From Erysipelotrichales bacterium (GTDB lineage Bacteria; Bacillota_I; Bacilli_A; Erysipelotrichales; Erysipelotrichaceae), in the NCBI GenBank assembly GCA_017532345.1, contig JAFXJJ010000094.1, positions 27,099-91,098 on the forward strand: a DNA stretch of 64,000 bases, read 5' to 3'. This document shows, piece by piece, positions 36,776 through 44,099 of this stretch. The position numbers were made by a program, and so were the translations under genes. Numbering within the stretch: the first letter of the stretch is position 1; each line of letters starts with the position of its first letter. Under the pieces are notes generated by a model. That model searched no databases, was not told the DNA's origin, and worked only from the letters and a program-made list of their open reading frames with translations.

Positions 36776-36821
36776 ATACTATCACATTAATCCATCCTAA
36801 TCAATGATTATAGAGGTTCTT

Positions 36822-36859
36822 GGGAAAGATTTTTGCAACAATATACATTTTTCTGTCCT
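36822..36859. repeat. 38-base direct repeat, copy 2
   Basis: Second copy of the repeat at 36738-36775. On the minus strand it is followed by a TATAAT (about 36815-36810), which may be the -10 box of the ATPase gene. Confidence 0.75.
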
Positions 36860-36950
36860 GAAATGTATTCTATTCTTTTGTAGTTAGGTTTATCTTATAT
36901 ATTTGTGTTATAGGATACCGCAGGAATGCATGGAAGATTGATAAAACCTA

Positions 36951-36979
36951 TTGTTTAAAAAAAGTATTTATGATATCAT
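36951..36979 (+). promoter_or_regulatory. Probable promoter of leuS
   Basis: TTGTTT (36951-36956), 17 bases, TATCAT (36974-36979); transcription would start just before the T-box leader. Confidence 0.45.
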
Positions 36980-36986
36980 TATTAGC

Positions 36987-37196
36987 GTGTAAAAGACAAA
37001 GAAGAGGAGTAGTAGAGCACTAAGCTTTTAAGAGAGTTGTCGGGTGGTGTAAGACAATAAGGGGAATGCTTGAACTTACCTTGGAGTTGATAAGTCAAAA
37101 GCTTATACGTATTTCGGCGTTAACGAATAGAGATATCGAAAGATATGAAATTAGGTGGTACCACGTCAAAGAACGTCCTATGGATGTTCTTTTTTT
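36987..37196 (+). ncRNA. T-box leader, leucine-specific
   Basis: A complete T-box riboswitch before leuS. The specifier loop has GAA-CTT-ACC, with the Leu codon CTT at 37075-37077. The T-box sequence is AGGTGGTACCACG at 37153-37165; its TGGT bulge would pair with the ACCA end of tRNA-Leu. A 10-bp terminator stem (37169-37178 with 37182-37191, loop TAT) and seven T follow. Uncharged tRNA-Leu should stabilise the antiterminator and allow leuS transcription. Confidence 0.93.
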
Positions 37197-37214
37197 AGTA
37201 TGAGGAGGATAATT

Positions 37215-39605
37215 ATGGAATACAATCATCAAGACGTTGAGAAAAAATGGCAGGATTATTGGGATGAACACGAAACATTTAAAACAGATGTGTGGGATTT
37301 CAGTAAACCTAAATATTACGCATTAGATATGTTCCCATATCCAAGTGGAAATGGTCTACATGTAGGACATCCAGAAGGATATACTGCAACAGATATCGTA
37401 TGCCGTATGAAGAGAATGCAAGGGTTTAATGTACTTCATCCAATGGGATGGGATGCCTTTGGTTTACCAAGTGAACAATATGCGATTAATACAGGAAATC
37501 ACCCAGGTGGCTTCACAAACCAAAATATCGCAACATTCAAAAGACAATTAAAGATGTTAGGCTTCTCTTTTGACTGGTCTAAGGAAGTATCTACTTGTGA
37601 TCCATCATACTATAAATGGACACAATGGATTTTCAAACAATTATATGAAGATGGCTATGCTAGACTTGTTGATATGCCAGTTAACTGGTGTGAAGAATTA
37701 GGTACAGTATTAGCTAATGATGAAATCATTGATGGTAAGAGTGAACGTGGGGGATATCCAGTTGTTCGTAAGAATATGAAACAATGGGTTATTGATATTC
37801 CTAAATATGCAGAACAATTATTAGATGGTTTAAATGATTTAGACTGGCCTGAATCAACTAAGGAAATCCAAAGAAACTGGATTGGGAAATCAGTAGGTGC
37901 TACAGTTAAATTTACAGTAGCTGATACTGATAAAGATTTCGTAGTATTTACTACACGTTGTGATACATTGTTTGGTGCTACATACTGTGTATTATCACCA
38001 GAACATGCGATTGTTGATGATATCACTACACCAGAACAAAAAGCTATCGTTGATGCCTATAAGAAAGAATGTGCTAGCAAGTCTGATTTAGAACGTACTG
38101 AATTAAATAAGAATAAGACAGGTGCATTTACAGGTGCATATGCAGTTAATCCAGTTAATGGTAAGAAGATTCCTATTTGGATTGCTGACTATGTATTAGC
38201 AAGCTATGGTACAGGTGCTATTATGGCTGTTCCAGCTCATGATACACGTGACTATGAATTTGCGAAGAAGTTTGATTTAGAAATCATCCAAGTATTAGCT
38301 GGTGGTGATATTACTAAAGAAGCTTATACTGAAGATGGCTTACATATTAATTCTGATTTCTTAGATGGTATGAATAAACAAGATGCTATTGATACTATGA
38401 TTAAGTGGTTAGAAGAACATAATGTAGGTACTAAGAAGATTAATTATAAATTACGTGAATGGATTTTCGCTCGTCAACGTTATTGGGGAGAACCTATTCC
38501 TGTAGTACATATGGAAGATGGTACATCTGTATCTTTAAAGGATGAAGAATTACCATTAGTATTACCTGAATTAACTGATTATAAAGCTGAAGGTGGTAAA
38601 GCTCCACTTGATAAGGCTACTGAATGGGTAAATGTAACTATTGATGGTAAGAAAGGTATGAGAGAAACTAGTACAATGCCAGGTAGTGCAGGTTCTAGCT
38701 GGTACTTCTTACGTTACATTGATCCACATAATGATGAATGCTTAGCTGATAAGAAGTTATTAGAACACTGGATGCCAGTAGATTTATATATGGGTGGTCC
38801 TGAACATGCTGTAGGTCACTTATTATATTCTCGTTTCTGGAATAACTATTTATATGATAAGGGTGTTGTAACAACTAAGGAACCATTCCAAAAGTTAATG
38901 CATCAAGGTATGATTCTAGGTGAAAACAATGAAAAGATGTCTAAATCTAGAGGTAATGTAGTTAACCCTGATGATATGGTACGTGATTATGGTGCTGATG
39001 CTCTTCGTATGTATGAAATGTTTATGGGACCTATTCAAGCATCTAAACCTTGGGATCCAAAAGGTATTGAAGGTTCTAAGCGTTTCATTGACCGTGTATG
39101 GCGTTTATTTGATAATGAAGAAAAGTTTACTAAGGATAATGATGGTTCATTAGATTATATGTATAACTTTACAGTTAAGAAAGTAACTAGTGATATTGAA
39201 ACATTAAACTTCAATACTGCTATTTCTCAAATGATGATCTTCATTAATGAATGTTACAAGGTTGAACATATCTATGAAGAATATATTAAAGGATTCATTA
39301 AGCTATTCTCATGCTTTGCACCTCATATGGGTGAAGAATTATGGAGTCGTTATTCTGATACTACTATCGCATATGAAGCTTGGCCAACATTTGATGAAAG
39401 TAAATTAGCATTAAATGATGTTGAAGTTATCTTCCAAGTAAATGGTAAGTTACGTGCTAAGGTTAATGTAGCAGTAGATACTCCAGAAGCTGAATTAGAA
39501 GAAATTGCGAAGAATAATGAAAATGTTAAGTCATTCGTTGAAGGCAAGACTATTCGCAAAGTCATTACTGTAAAGAATCGTTTAGTTAATATAGTAGCAA
39601 ACTAA
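37215..39605 (+). CDS. leuS: Leucyl-tRNA synthetase
   Basis: A 796-residue class I aminoacyl-tRNA synthetase that charges tRNA-Leu. The ATP site has the HIGH-type motif HVGH (49-52, in [12 protein letters not shown]) and EKMSKSRGN further on. The editing domain has the [15 protein letters not shown] and [15 protein letters not shown] words, and the catalytic core has [15 protein letters not shown]. The length is typical of bacterial LeuRS. AGGAGG precedes the ATG at 37215; the longer frame crosses the T-box terminator. It is controlled by the T-box leader and followed by a terminator. Confidence 0.97.
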   Translation: MEYNHQDVEKKWQDYWDEHETFKTDVWDFSKPKYYALDMFPYPSGNGLHVGHPEGYTATDIVCRMKRMQGFNVLHPMGWDAFGLPSEQYAINTGNHPGGFTNQNIATFKRQLKMLGFSFDWSKEVSTCDPSYYKWTQWIFKQLYEDGYARLVDMPVNWCEELGTVLANDEIIDGKSERGGYPVVRKNMKQWVIDIPKYAEQLLDGLNDLDWPESTKEIQRNWIGKSVGATVKFTVADTDKDFVVFTTRCDTLFGATYCVLSPEHAIVDDITTPEQKAIVDAYKKECASKSDLERTELNKNKTGAFTGAYAVNPVNGKKIPIWIADYVLASYGTGAIMAVPAHDTRDYEFAKKFDLEIIQVLAGGDITKEAYTEDGLHINSDFLDGMNKQDAIDTMIKWLEEHNVGTKKINYKLREWIFARQRYWGEPIPVVHMEDGTSVSLKDEELPLVLPELTDYKAEGGKAPLDKATEWVNVTIDGKKGMRETSTMPGSAGSSWYFLRYIDPHNDECLADKKLLEHWMPVDLYMGGPEHAVGHLLYSRFWNNYLYDKGVVTTKEPFQKLMHQGMILGENNEKMSKSRGNVVNPDDMVRDYGADALRMYEMFMGPIQASKPWDPKGIEGSKRFIDRVWRLFDNEEKFTKDNDGSLDYMYNFTVKKVTSDIETLNFNTAISQMMIFINECYKVEHIYEEYIKGFIKLFSCFAPHMGEELWSRYSDTTIAYEAWPTFDESKLALNDVEVIFQVNGKLRAKVNVAVDTPEAELEEIAKNNENVKSFVEGKTIRKVITVKNRLVNIVAN

Positions 39606-39628
39606 GGTGAGTTATTCTCACCTTTTTT
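39604..39628 (+). terminator. Terminator of leuS
   Basis: Perfect 8-bp stem AAGGTGAG/CTCACCTT (39604-39611 with 39617-39624), loop TTATT, six T. Confidence 0.88.
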
Positions 39629-39631
39629 GAA

Positions 39632-40132
39632 ATGTTAGTAAGACATTTAAAAGAATATGAAATTAATACAGTAATGACAATAATAGATGAAGCTAAGGCT
39701 TACTTCAAAGAACAAGGTTCATCACAGTGGCAAAATGGGTATCCGAATCATGAAGCAATACATAATGACTACATGAAGAAGCAAGGGTATGTATTAGAGG
39801 ATAATGGCAATATTATTGCATATGCAGCACTAGTGTTAGAGGAGGACCCTAATTACCGTGTAATTGATGGGAAATGGCTAAGTGATGAAACATATGGAGT
39901 AATCCATAGAGTGAGTATTCTTAATACTTTTAAAGGTAACGGATATGCACATAAGTTCTTTATGAAGCTAGAAGAATTATGTAGAGAAAAGCAAATGAAA
40001 AGCATGAGAATAGATACTCATGCCTTAAATAAGAGTATGCTACGTACCATTGAGAAAGAGAAGTTCACATACTGTGGTATTGTGATAGTTGGAGATGGTA
40101 CAGAAAGATTAGCATTTGAGAAGATGCTGTAG
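39632..40132 (+). CDS. GNAT acetyltransferase
   Basis: A 166-residue N-acetyltransferase. The middle part has VIHRVSILNTFKGNGYAHKFFMKLE, in which KGNGYA is the acetyl-CoA loop, followed by MRIDTHALNKSML. The substrate is unknown. The start lies four bases after the T tract of the leuS terminator and has no clear Shine-Dalgarno. The only purine-rich stretch, AAGGTGAG, is the 5' arm of the terminator 20 bases away. Expression may depend on readthrough from leuS or on a weak start. A terminator follows. Confidence 0.85.
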   Translation: MLVRHLKEYEINTVMTIIDEAKAYFKEQGSSQWQNGYPNHEAIHNDYMKKQGYVLEDNGNIIAYAALVLEEDPNYRVIDGKWLSDETYGVIHRVSILNTFKGNGYAHKFFMKLEELCREKQMKSMRIDTHALNKSMLRTIEKEKFTYCGIVIVGDGTERLAFEKML

Positions 40133-40140
40133 ATAAAGAA

Positions 40141-40184
40141 AAGCAATAGATGTATGATGGAGGTCATAGGTCTATTGCTTTTTG
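40141..40184. terminator. Terminator between convergent genes
   Basis: 10-bp outer stem (40141-40150 with 40171-40180) with a 5-bp inner stem, then TTTTTG. The A-rich stretch before it gives a T tract on the other strand, so it can serve the minus-strand regulator as well. Confidence 0.75.
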
Positions 40185-40201
40185 TGCTTTATTAGTAGAT
40201 G

Positions 40202-41158
40202 TTATCTATATGCTTCTGGATTTTCTACAATTTTACGACATTCTTCTCGGTTGGCGATAAGCTTATTTAGATAAGCTTCAGGAACACCAATTTGCTTATA
40301 TAGGAAGATTGCAGTACTGTAGTATTCCTCCATGTTTTCTTTATCGCCTAAATCAGTGTAGATTAAAGCGATTTGGTAGTAGATGAATGGAAGTTTATTG
40401 GCAATACCGTTGTCTAATGCAAGTTGTGCAGTATCAAGAGCTAGTTCGAGTCTCATATTTAAATCTAAATTTTGGATACAGCATAACATTAAGTATTCAT
40501 AATAGATGTTGAATGCGATTTCAAAGTCATCGATGTGCTTTTCTTCTAAAAAATTAGTAAGCTTTTCATAAGCAGATTTAATTTCAGGATTATTTTTATC
40601 TATATAAATATAACAGATTAAGATAGCATTTATAATTCCAAGCTCAATTTCAGTGTAATGAGAGGCACTAAACTCTTTTATACTAAATGATTTGAAATTG
40701 AAACTTAAGGCTATATTCAACTTTTCAATTGTTGAATATACGTCGTTATTTAAATTGAAATTAATTATGCCTTCATTCCAAGCGATGATTTGGCTGATTT
40801 CAATAGAATTGTCAATTTCTGAGGAAAATGATTTCTATGTCTTTTCTAAAATGTATTTACTAGCTTTGAAATCCTTGATTTTATTGTAATATTTAATTGA
40901 ATCAATAGCTTCAAAGAAGTTTGGATCTGTTGGTGACGTTTCAGTAAACACATCTTCTACATTTTCTCCAAGTTTATTTGCGAGGAACATAACCAAGTCT
41001 AACGAAACTTTCTTAGTAGTTCCTTTCTTGATCTTTGTAAAGTTACCCTTGTCAACGAAATCGTCAAGTAAATCATTTACTTTTAATCCACGAGACTCGG
41101 CAATCTCGCATAAATAATTTAAAGCAGCCAATTTGTCTATGTATTCAATGTAATGCAT
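40202..41158 (-). pseudogene. XRE/TPR (Rgg-like) regulator with in-frame TAG
   Basis: One reading frame of 319 codons split by a single TAG at 40837-40835, after residue 107. No frameshift is needed: frame and homology-like features continue on both sides (FKASKYILEK, stop, then KSFSSEIDNSIEIS). The N-terminal part has an XRE-type helix-turn-helix (LKVNDLLDDFVDKGNFTKIKKG, then VSLDLVMFLANKLG). The rest is all helical with TPR-like repeats (LPFIYYQIALIYTDLGDKENMEEYYSTAI). This is the plan of Rgg/PlcR-type peptide-responsive regulators. It begins with AAGGAG and an ATG at 41158. It is divergent from a 34-codon peptide gene. The stop may be a true nonsense mutation, phase-type inactivation or a sequence error. 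If translated as written, only the DNA-binding domain is made. Confidence 0.75.
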
Positions 41159-41177
41159 ATTTTCTCCTTTTTGTCAA

Positions 41178-41189
41178 TGTAAATTTACA
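41178..41189. promoter_or_regulatory. 12-bp palindrome, candidate regulator operator
   Basis: TGTAAATTTACA is a perfect palindrome in the 87-base space between the XRE/TPR regulator and the peptide gene. It is centred about 42 bases upstream of the expected start of the peptide transcript (TATTAT at 41213-41218, no -35 box), the position of a class II activator site. Confidence 0.5.
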
Positions 41190-41245
41190 ACGACTATTTT
41201 TCCTATTTCCTTTATTATAACACACGTAGAGGAGGAATAGTAAAA

Positions 41246-41350
41246 ATGTTAGATTTATTTGGATTATTATTAAGCTTATTAAATGGCGGAGTATCTACTA
41301 CTGGTGCATCTGATAAGTTTTGTGAAGATGCTGGTCATTGTTGGATTTAG
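41246..41350 (+). CDS. 34-residue peptide, candidate signalling peptide
   Basis: ATG-to-TAG frame of 35 codons with a strong GAGGAGG nine bases upstream. The peptide has a hydrophobic N-terminal half (MLDLFGLLLSLLNGGV), a polar linker (STTGASDK) and a C-terminal end FCEDAGHCWI with two cysteines five residues apart. Size and layout suit a secreted or membrane-inserted precursor whose C-terminal end is the active part. Its place, divergent from an Rgg-like XRE/TPR regulator with a palindrome between them, resembles peptide-regulator quorum-sensing pairs (Rgg/SHP, TprA/PhrA). Alternatives are a small bacteriocin-like or toxic peptide. Function is inferred from context only. Confidence 0.6.
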   Translation: MLDLFGLLLSLLNGGVSTTGASDKFCEDAGHCWI

Positions 41351-41607
41351 TGTCCATTTATCATCAATTTGGTTACACATACCTTCTAGGTATTTGTAAT
41401 ATTGGGAGTGCATAGGTTATTACTTGATAATTTCTATTAATACTTTTAACAACAAATATATCTTCCCAGGATAGTCATTCGGTTAGTTGTGTTAATTATT
41501 TATGTTAAGAATAATCTATGTATCTCCCTCTCACTATTATTTAAGCTAAACAACATTTGCCCATATGGGCATTTTTAATATATACACTATATTTAGGAGA
41601 TAATATT
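41351..41607. other. Intergenic region after the peptide gene
   Basis: 257 bases. A weak hairpin (ATACC/GGTAT near 41389-41403) has no long T tract. Near the end, TGCCC-ATAT-GGGCA (41558-41571) followed by TTTTT could terminate the peptide transcript. No further small gene with a ribosome site is seen. Confidence 0.5.
41558..41576 (+). terminator. Short hairpin terminator before the Hint-like gene
   Basis: 5-bp GC-rich stem with ATAT loop followed by five T. It probably ends the peptide transcript or attenuates the next gene, whose start lies 32 bases on. Confidence 0.55.
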
Positions 41608-42126
41608 ATGAAGGGGAATAAGTTTTATTTTGAGAATGATTCATTAGTATGTTTAGGTCACAATCGATATAAGCGTGTTGGTAGATTGGTGGTTGGTGAT
41701 CGTATATGGGTGGACTATGGAGTATCTGGAATAGTTGCGAAGATTGAACGGATGGTACGCCATGATATGATACAGGTTAATAGTAGTATTATGCATGTAG
41801 TGTGTTCAAAGAATAGTGAAGTATATACTACTAGGGGATTTAAAAGAGCAGATGAACTAAATATTGATGATACGTATATGAATTTCTTTCTTACAGGTTA
41901 TTTCTTACCTGGTAAATGGATTAGACCACTTGAAGAAAATATTCACTGTACATATTTATTAATTGCATGTGATGAAGTATTTAGTGAAACTATAATAGTT
42001 AATAATTTTAAGTTTAAAGGTAATTGCTTTGATGCAACGAATCAAGAGATAGAAATCAAGAAGAAAAAGCGTAGAAGAAAGAAACGTAAAGGAAGAGAAC
42101 CTTGGTCAGTGATTTATAAGGTGTAG
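41608..42126 (+). CDS. Stand-alone Hint (hedgehog/intein)-like protein
   Basis: A 172-residue protein with features of a Hint fold. There is an early cysteine followed by a strand pair and a GD turn (SLVCLGHNRYKRVGRLVVGD). A block B-like segment follows, with CSKNSEVYTTRGFKRADELN in place of the usual TxxH-x-V-x-T-x-x-G-W-x-x-A-x-x-L. A C-terminal block resembles intein blocks F/G (ETIIVNNFKFKGNCFDATNQ). The block B histidine and the terminal His-Asn are not intact, so splicing is unlikely. The last 25 residues are extremely basic (KKKKRRRKKRKGRE), which suggests binding to nucleic acid or membrane. There is no flanking extein, so it is a free domain. AGGAG precedes the ATG at 41608. Identification is by eye. 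Confidence 0.5.
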   Translation: MKGNKFYFENDSLVCLGHNRYKRVGRLVVGDRIWVDYGVSGIVAKIERMVRHDMIQVNSSIMHVVCSKNSEVYTTRGFKRADELNIDDTYMNFFLTGYFLPGKWIRPLEENIHCTYLLIACDEVFSETIIVNNFKFKGNCFDATNQEIEIKKKKRRRKKRKGREPWSVIYKV

Positions 42127-42155
42127 CTTAGATAGTGATATCTAGGCTTTTTTTA
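42125..42155 (+). terminator. Terminator after the Hint-like gene
   Basis: 10-bp stem with one G-U pair (42125-42134 with 42139-42148), loop GTGA, seven T. Confidence 0.87.
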
Positions 42156-42230
42156 TATTTAGTAAAAAGGTAGAAATATTTTGCGTAATATGTTATATTA
42201 AGAATGTTAAATAATGGAGAGATGAGAAGT

Positions 42231-43208
42231 ATGGAAGAATATGAAATTAATTTAGTTGAGATGTTTAGAGTAATCTTTAGAAAATTTGGAAACTGTGTAA
42301 TTGCAGGTCTTTTAGTAGCCGTTACATTAGGTGGCTATAGAGGGTTCGATATATATAGAACAATTAATGATCCTGAATTACTTGCTAAAGCTCAAGCAGA
42401 ATATGAGAAGACTATTTTTGATTATGAAAGAGAGAAAGAAACGCTTGCTAGAGAAATTGATATACTAAATATTCGGTTAGTAGCACTTGATGAATATTTG
42501 GGGAATAGTGTGAAAATGCAACTCGATCCGTATTCATTATGTATTTCAAGAAATGAATATTTAATTGATACCCATTATCAAGTTATGCCAGATAAAACAT
42601 ATCAAGATGTTGATAAAACTAGTACAGTAGTGAATACATATCGTTTAATGCTTAGTTCAAGTGAATTCTATAAGTATATTCAAGAAAATATGAGTATCAA
42701 AACTGATGAAAAGTATTTAAGTGAAATAATTAAGTTTTCAAATTTAGGAAATGGCATTATATCAATAGAAGTAGAGTATTTGACAGAGAAAGATGCAAAG
42801 CGTATAAGTGAGTATGTTTTAGATTTTATATTGATGAAAAAAGTGTTAGTGGATGAAATAACTGAACATGATATATCTACATATAGTACGACTTTATACA
42901 GTGAAGTTGATGAATCATTAGCGACTTATCAAGAAAGTAAAATTACATCTTATCAAAATATGATGTATAATTTACAAGAAAAAGAATTAGATTTGTTACT
43001 TTTAGAAGAACCGGATGCTGAGGAAATTTTAGATGTACCAATTATTAAAGAGATTATTAAATTTGGAATTATTGGCTTTCTTGCTGGTGGTGTATTATTA
43101 GGTATGTTGTTTGCTTTTGAATATTTATTTAATACGAAGGTATGCAATGAAAAAGAATTCTACGATAGATACAAAGTACGTGTATTCGGTAGTGTAAATG
43201 TAAAGTAG
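42231..43208 (+). CDS. Wzz-type polysaccharide chain-length co-polymerase
   Basis: A 325-residue membrane protein. The N-terminal INLVEMFRVIFRKFG and a membrane segment (about 22-40), a long extracytoplasmic helical part (about 50-275, with a coiled-coil-like AEYEKTIFDYEREKETLAREI) and a second membrane segment (about 283-305, IGFLAGGVLLGMLFAFEYLF) make up the Wzz/CpsC plan. These proteins set chain length and activate the BY-kinase partner. The usual PPxxPxxP motif before the second segment is replaced by EEILDVPIIK. A small kinase-like protein is encoded nine bases on. The ATG at 42231 is preferred; an earlier ATG overlaps the GGAG site. Confidence 0.88.
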   Translation: MEEYEINLVEMFRVIFRKFGNCVIAGLLVAVTLGGYRGFDIYRTINDPELLAKAQAEYEKTIFDYEREKETLAREIDILNIRLVALDEYLGNSVKMQLDPYSLCISRNEYLIDTHYQVMPDKTYQDVDKTSTVVNTYRLMLSSSEFYKYIQENMSIKTDEKYLSEIIKFSNLGNGIISIEVEYLTEKDAKRISEYVLDFILMKKVLVDEITEHDISTYSTTLYSEVDESLATYQESKITSYQNMMYNLQEKELDLLLLEEPDAEEILDVPIIKEIIKFGIIGFLAGGVLLGMLFAFEYLFNTKVCNEKEFYDRYKVRVFGSVNVK

Positions 43209-43217
43209 GTGAATGTG

Positions 43218-43634
43218 ATGAACGTAATGAAAATATGGGATGCAATGTGTGGTAGAAATCCACTAGCAGAAAAAGAATCATTTGAGAGAACAGCAGCTTC
43301 TTTACAAAACTATTTAGCTACATATGATACATATAAAGCAGTATGTGTAGGTACTATGAATAAGGCTAAGTTAGAAGTAAGTGTCAATAAGTTAGTTGAT
43401 GTATTAAAGAGTCGTGGTGTTGATATTGATACTACTGAAGGACATAAATATACATTAGTAGTTGGTGGTAATGTATTGACCGAAGCTAGTTGTATTGAGA
43501 AATTAGAAGGTGCTAATGGCATAATTATCTTTGAAGAAGCATATGCTTCAACATTCTCTAAGGTTGATGAAGAAATGAATGCTCTTAAAGAATTACATGC
43601 AGATGTTGTTGGCACAGTGATGGTACATCATTAA
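43218..43634 (+). CDS. BY-kinase (CpsD)-like protein lacking Walker A
   Basis: A 138-residue protein that lines up with the P-loop BY-kinase fold without its ATP site. ESFERTAASLQNYLATYD corresponds to the EAFRTLRTNL helix. KAVCVGTMNKAKLEVSVNKLVDVLKSRGVD matches the strand-loop-helix that normally holds Walker A, but with TMNKAKLE where GxxGxGKS/T should be. GANGIIIFEEAYASTFSKVDEEMNALKELHADVVGTVMV matches the C-terminal helix and last strand. The tyrosine cluster is also absent. Placement right after the Wzz gene supports the relation. It may act as a pseudo-kinase partner that sits on Wzz without phosphorylation. AGGTGA supports the ATG at 43218. Confidence 0.6.
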   Translation: MNVMKIWDAMCGRNPLAEKESFERTAASLQNYLATYDTYKAVCVGTMNKAKLEVSVNKLVDVLKSRGVDIDTTEGHKYTLVVGGNVLTEASCIEKLEGANGIIIFEEAYASTFSKVDEEMNALKELHADVVGTVMVHH

Positions 43635-43645
43635 TCGAATAATTG

Positions 43646-43671
43646 GGAAGGTCTTAGTGATCTTCCTTTTT
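43646..43671 (+). terminator. Terminator after the Wzz/pseudo-kinase pair
   Basis: 8-bp stem with one G-U pair (43646-43653 with 43659-43666), loop TTAGT, five T. It separates the pair from the biosynthetic operon. Confidence 0.82.
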
Positions 43672-43785
43672 ATGTTATATTGAAATAAATAGCATGACAG
43701 TTTTACAAAAATTCCATAATGAGATGATACAATTCTACATATATATCTAAAGATTTGTGAAATGGTATCATTATTGTAATAATTG

Positions 43786-43794
43786 TGATATAAT
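43786..43794 (+). promoter_or_regulatory. Extended -10 promoter of the leader RNA
   Basis: TGATATAAT (43786-43794). Transcription would begin near 43801, at a perfect 9-base inverted repeat (43802-43810 with 43815-43823). Confidence 0.55.
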
Positions 43795-43800
43795 AAAGTA

Positions 43801-43962
43801 GATAATTTATGTAGATAAATTATGTAGTTAATTAATACATAAATATTATATTTAAAAGATTTAGTTATAGTGTAGTGGTTGCAAGGGCACTCTACAAAGA
43901 ACTAAGGATATAGTTAACGAACCAGTTGTGATATCACTGGGTCTATAACTATATCCTTTTTT
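43801..43962 (+). ncRNA. Structured leader or small RNA ending in a terminator
   Basis: About 160 bases from an extended -10 promoter to a strong terminator: 13-bp stem 43904-43916 with 43946-43958, inner stem CCAGT/ACTGG, six T to 43962. The sequence TAGTTATAG at 43862-43870 is a perfect 9-base complement of CTATAACTA at 43943-43951, part of the terminator's 3' arm, so an alternative antiterminator fold is possible. This is the logic of an attenuator or riboswitch. It lies between the Wzz/kinase genes and the rest of the operon, as the EAR element does in Bacillus eps. It does not match any riboswitch consensus I can recall. Confidence 0.55.
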
Positions 43963-43987
43963 ACATTTAAATAATTCTATATATAAT
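43960..43987 (+). promoter_or_regulatory. Second promoter, overlapping the leader terminator
   Basis: TTTACA (43960-43965), 16 bases, TATAAT (43982-43987). The -35 box begins in the T tract of the terminator. The -10 box lies inside an inverted repeat of about 12 bases (43974-43985 with 44004-44016). Confidence 0.6.
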
Positions 43988-44020
43988 GGTCGCTATGTCG
44001 TCTTATATATAGGAATTATG

Positions 44021-44075
44021 GGCATAACATTATTAGCTATACATTTGTTTAGTATGGAGTGTTATGTCTTTTTTT
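44021..44075 (+). terminator. Second leader terminator before the polysaccharide operon
   Basis: 10-bp stem with two G-U pairs (44021-44030 with 44059-44068), inner 6-bp stem (44037-44042 with 44052-44057), then seven T. It ends 25 bases before the first gene of the operon, so transcription from either upstream promoter must pass it. Confidence 0.75.
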
Positions 44076-44099
44076 GTTTATAGAGAGGGGTAAGTAGAA

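Noticed and set aside
39632..39700. Possibility that the GNAT gene after leuS is broken at its start
   Set aside because: The N terminus from the ATG at 39632 looks complete for the family. Only the ribosome site is poor.
42953..43615. Antisense open frames over the Wzz and pseudo-kinase genes
   Set aside because: Shadows of real genes; no start site support.
43871..43910. Resemblance to a preQ1-I riboswitch (hairpin followed by AAAGAACTAAGG)
   Set aside because: The loop lacks the consensus text and the downstream genes are polysaccharide genes, not queuosine genes. Only the short A-rich tail is similar.
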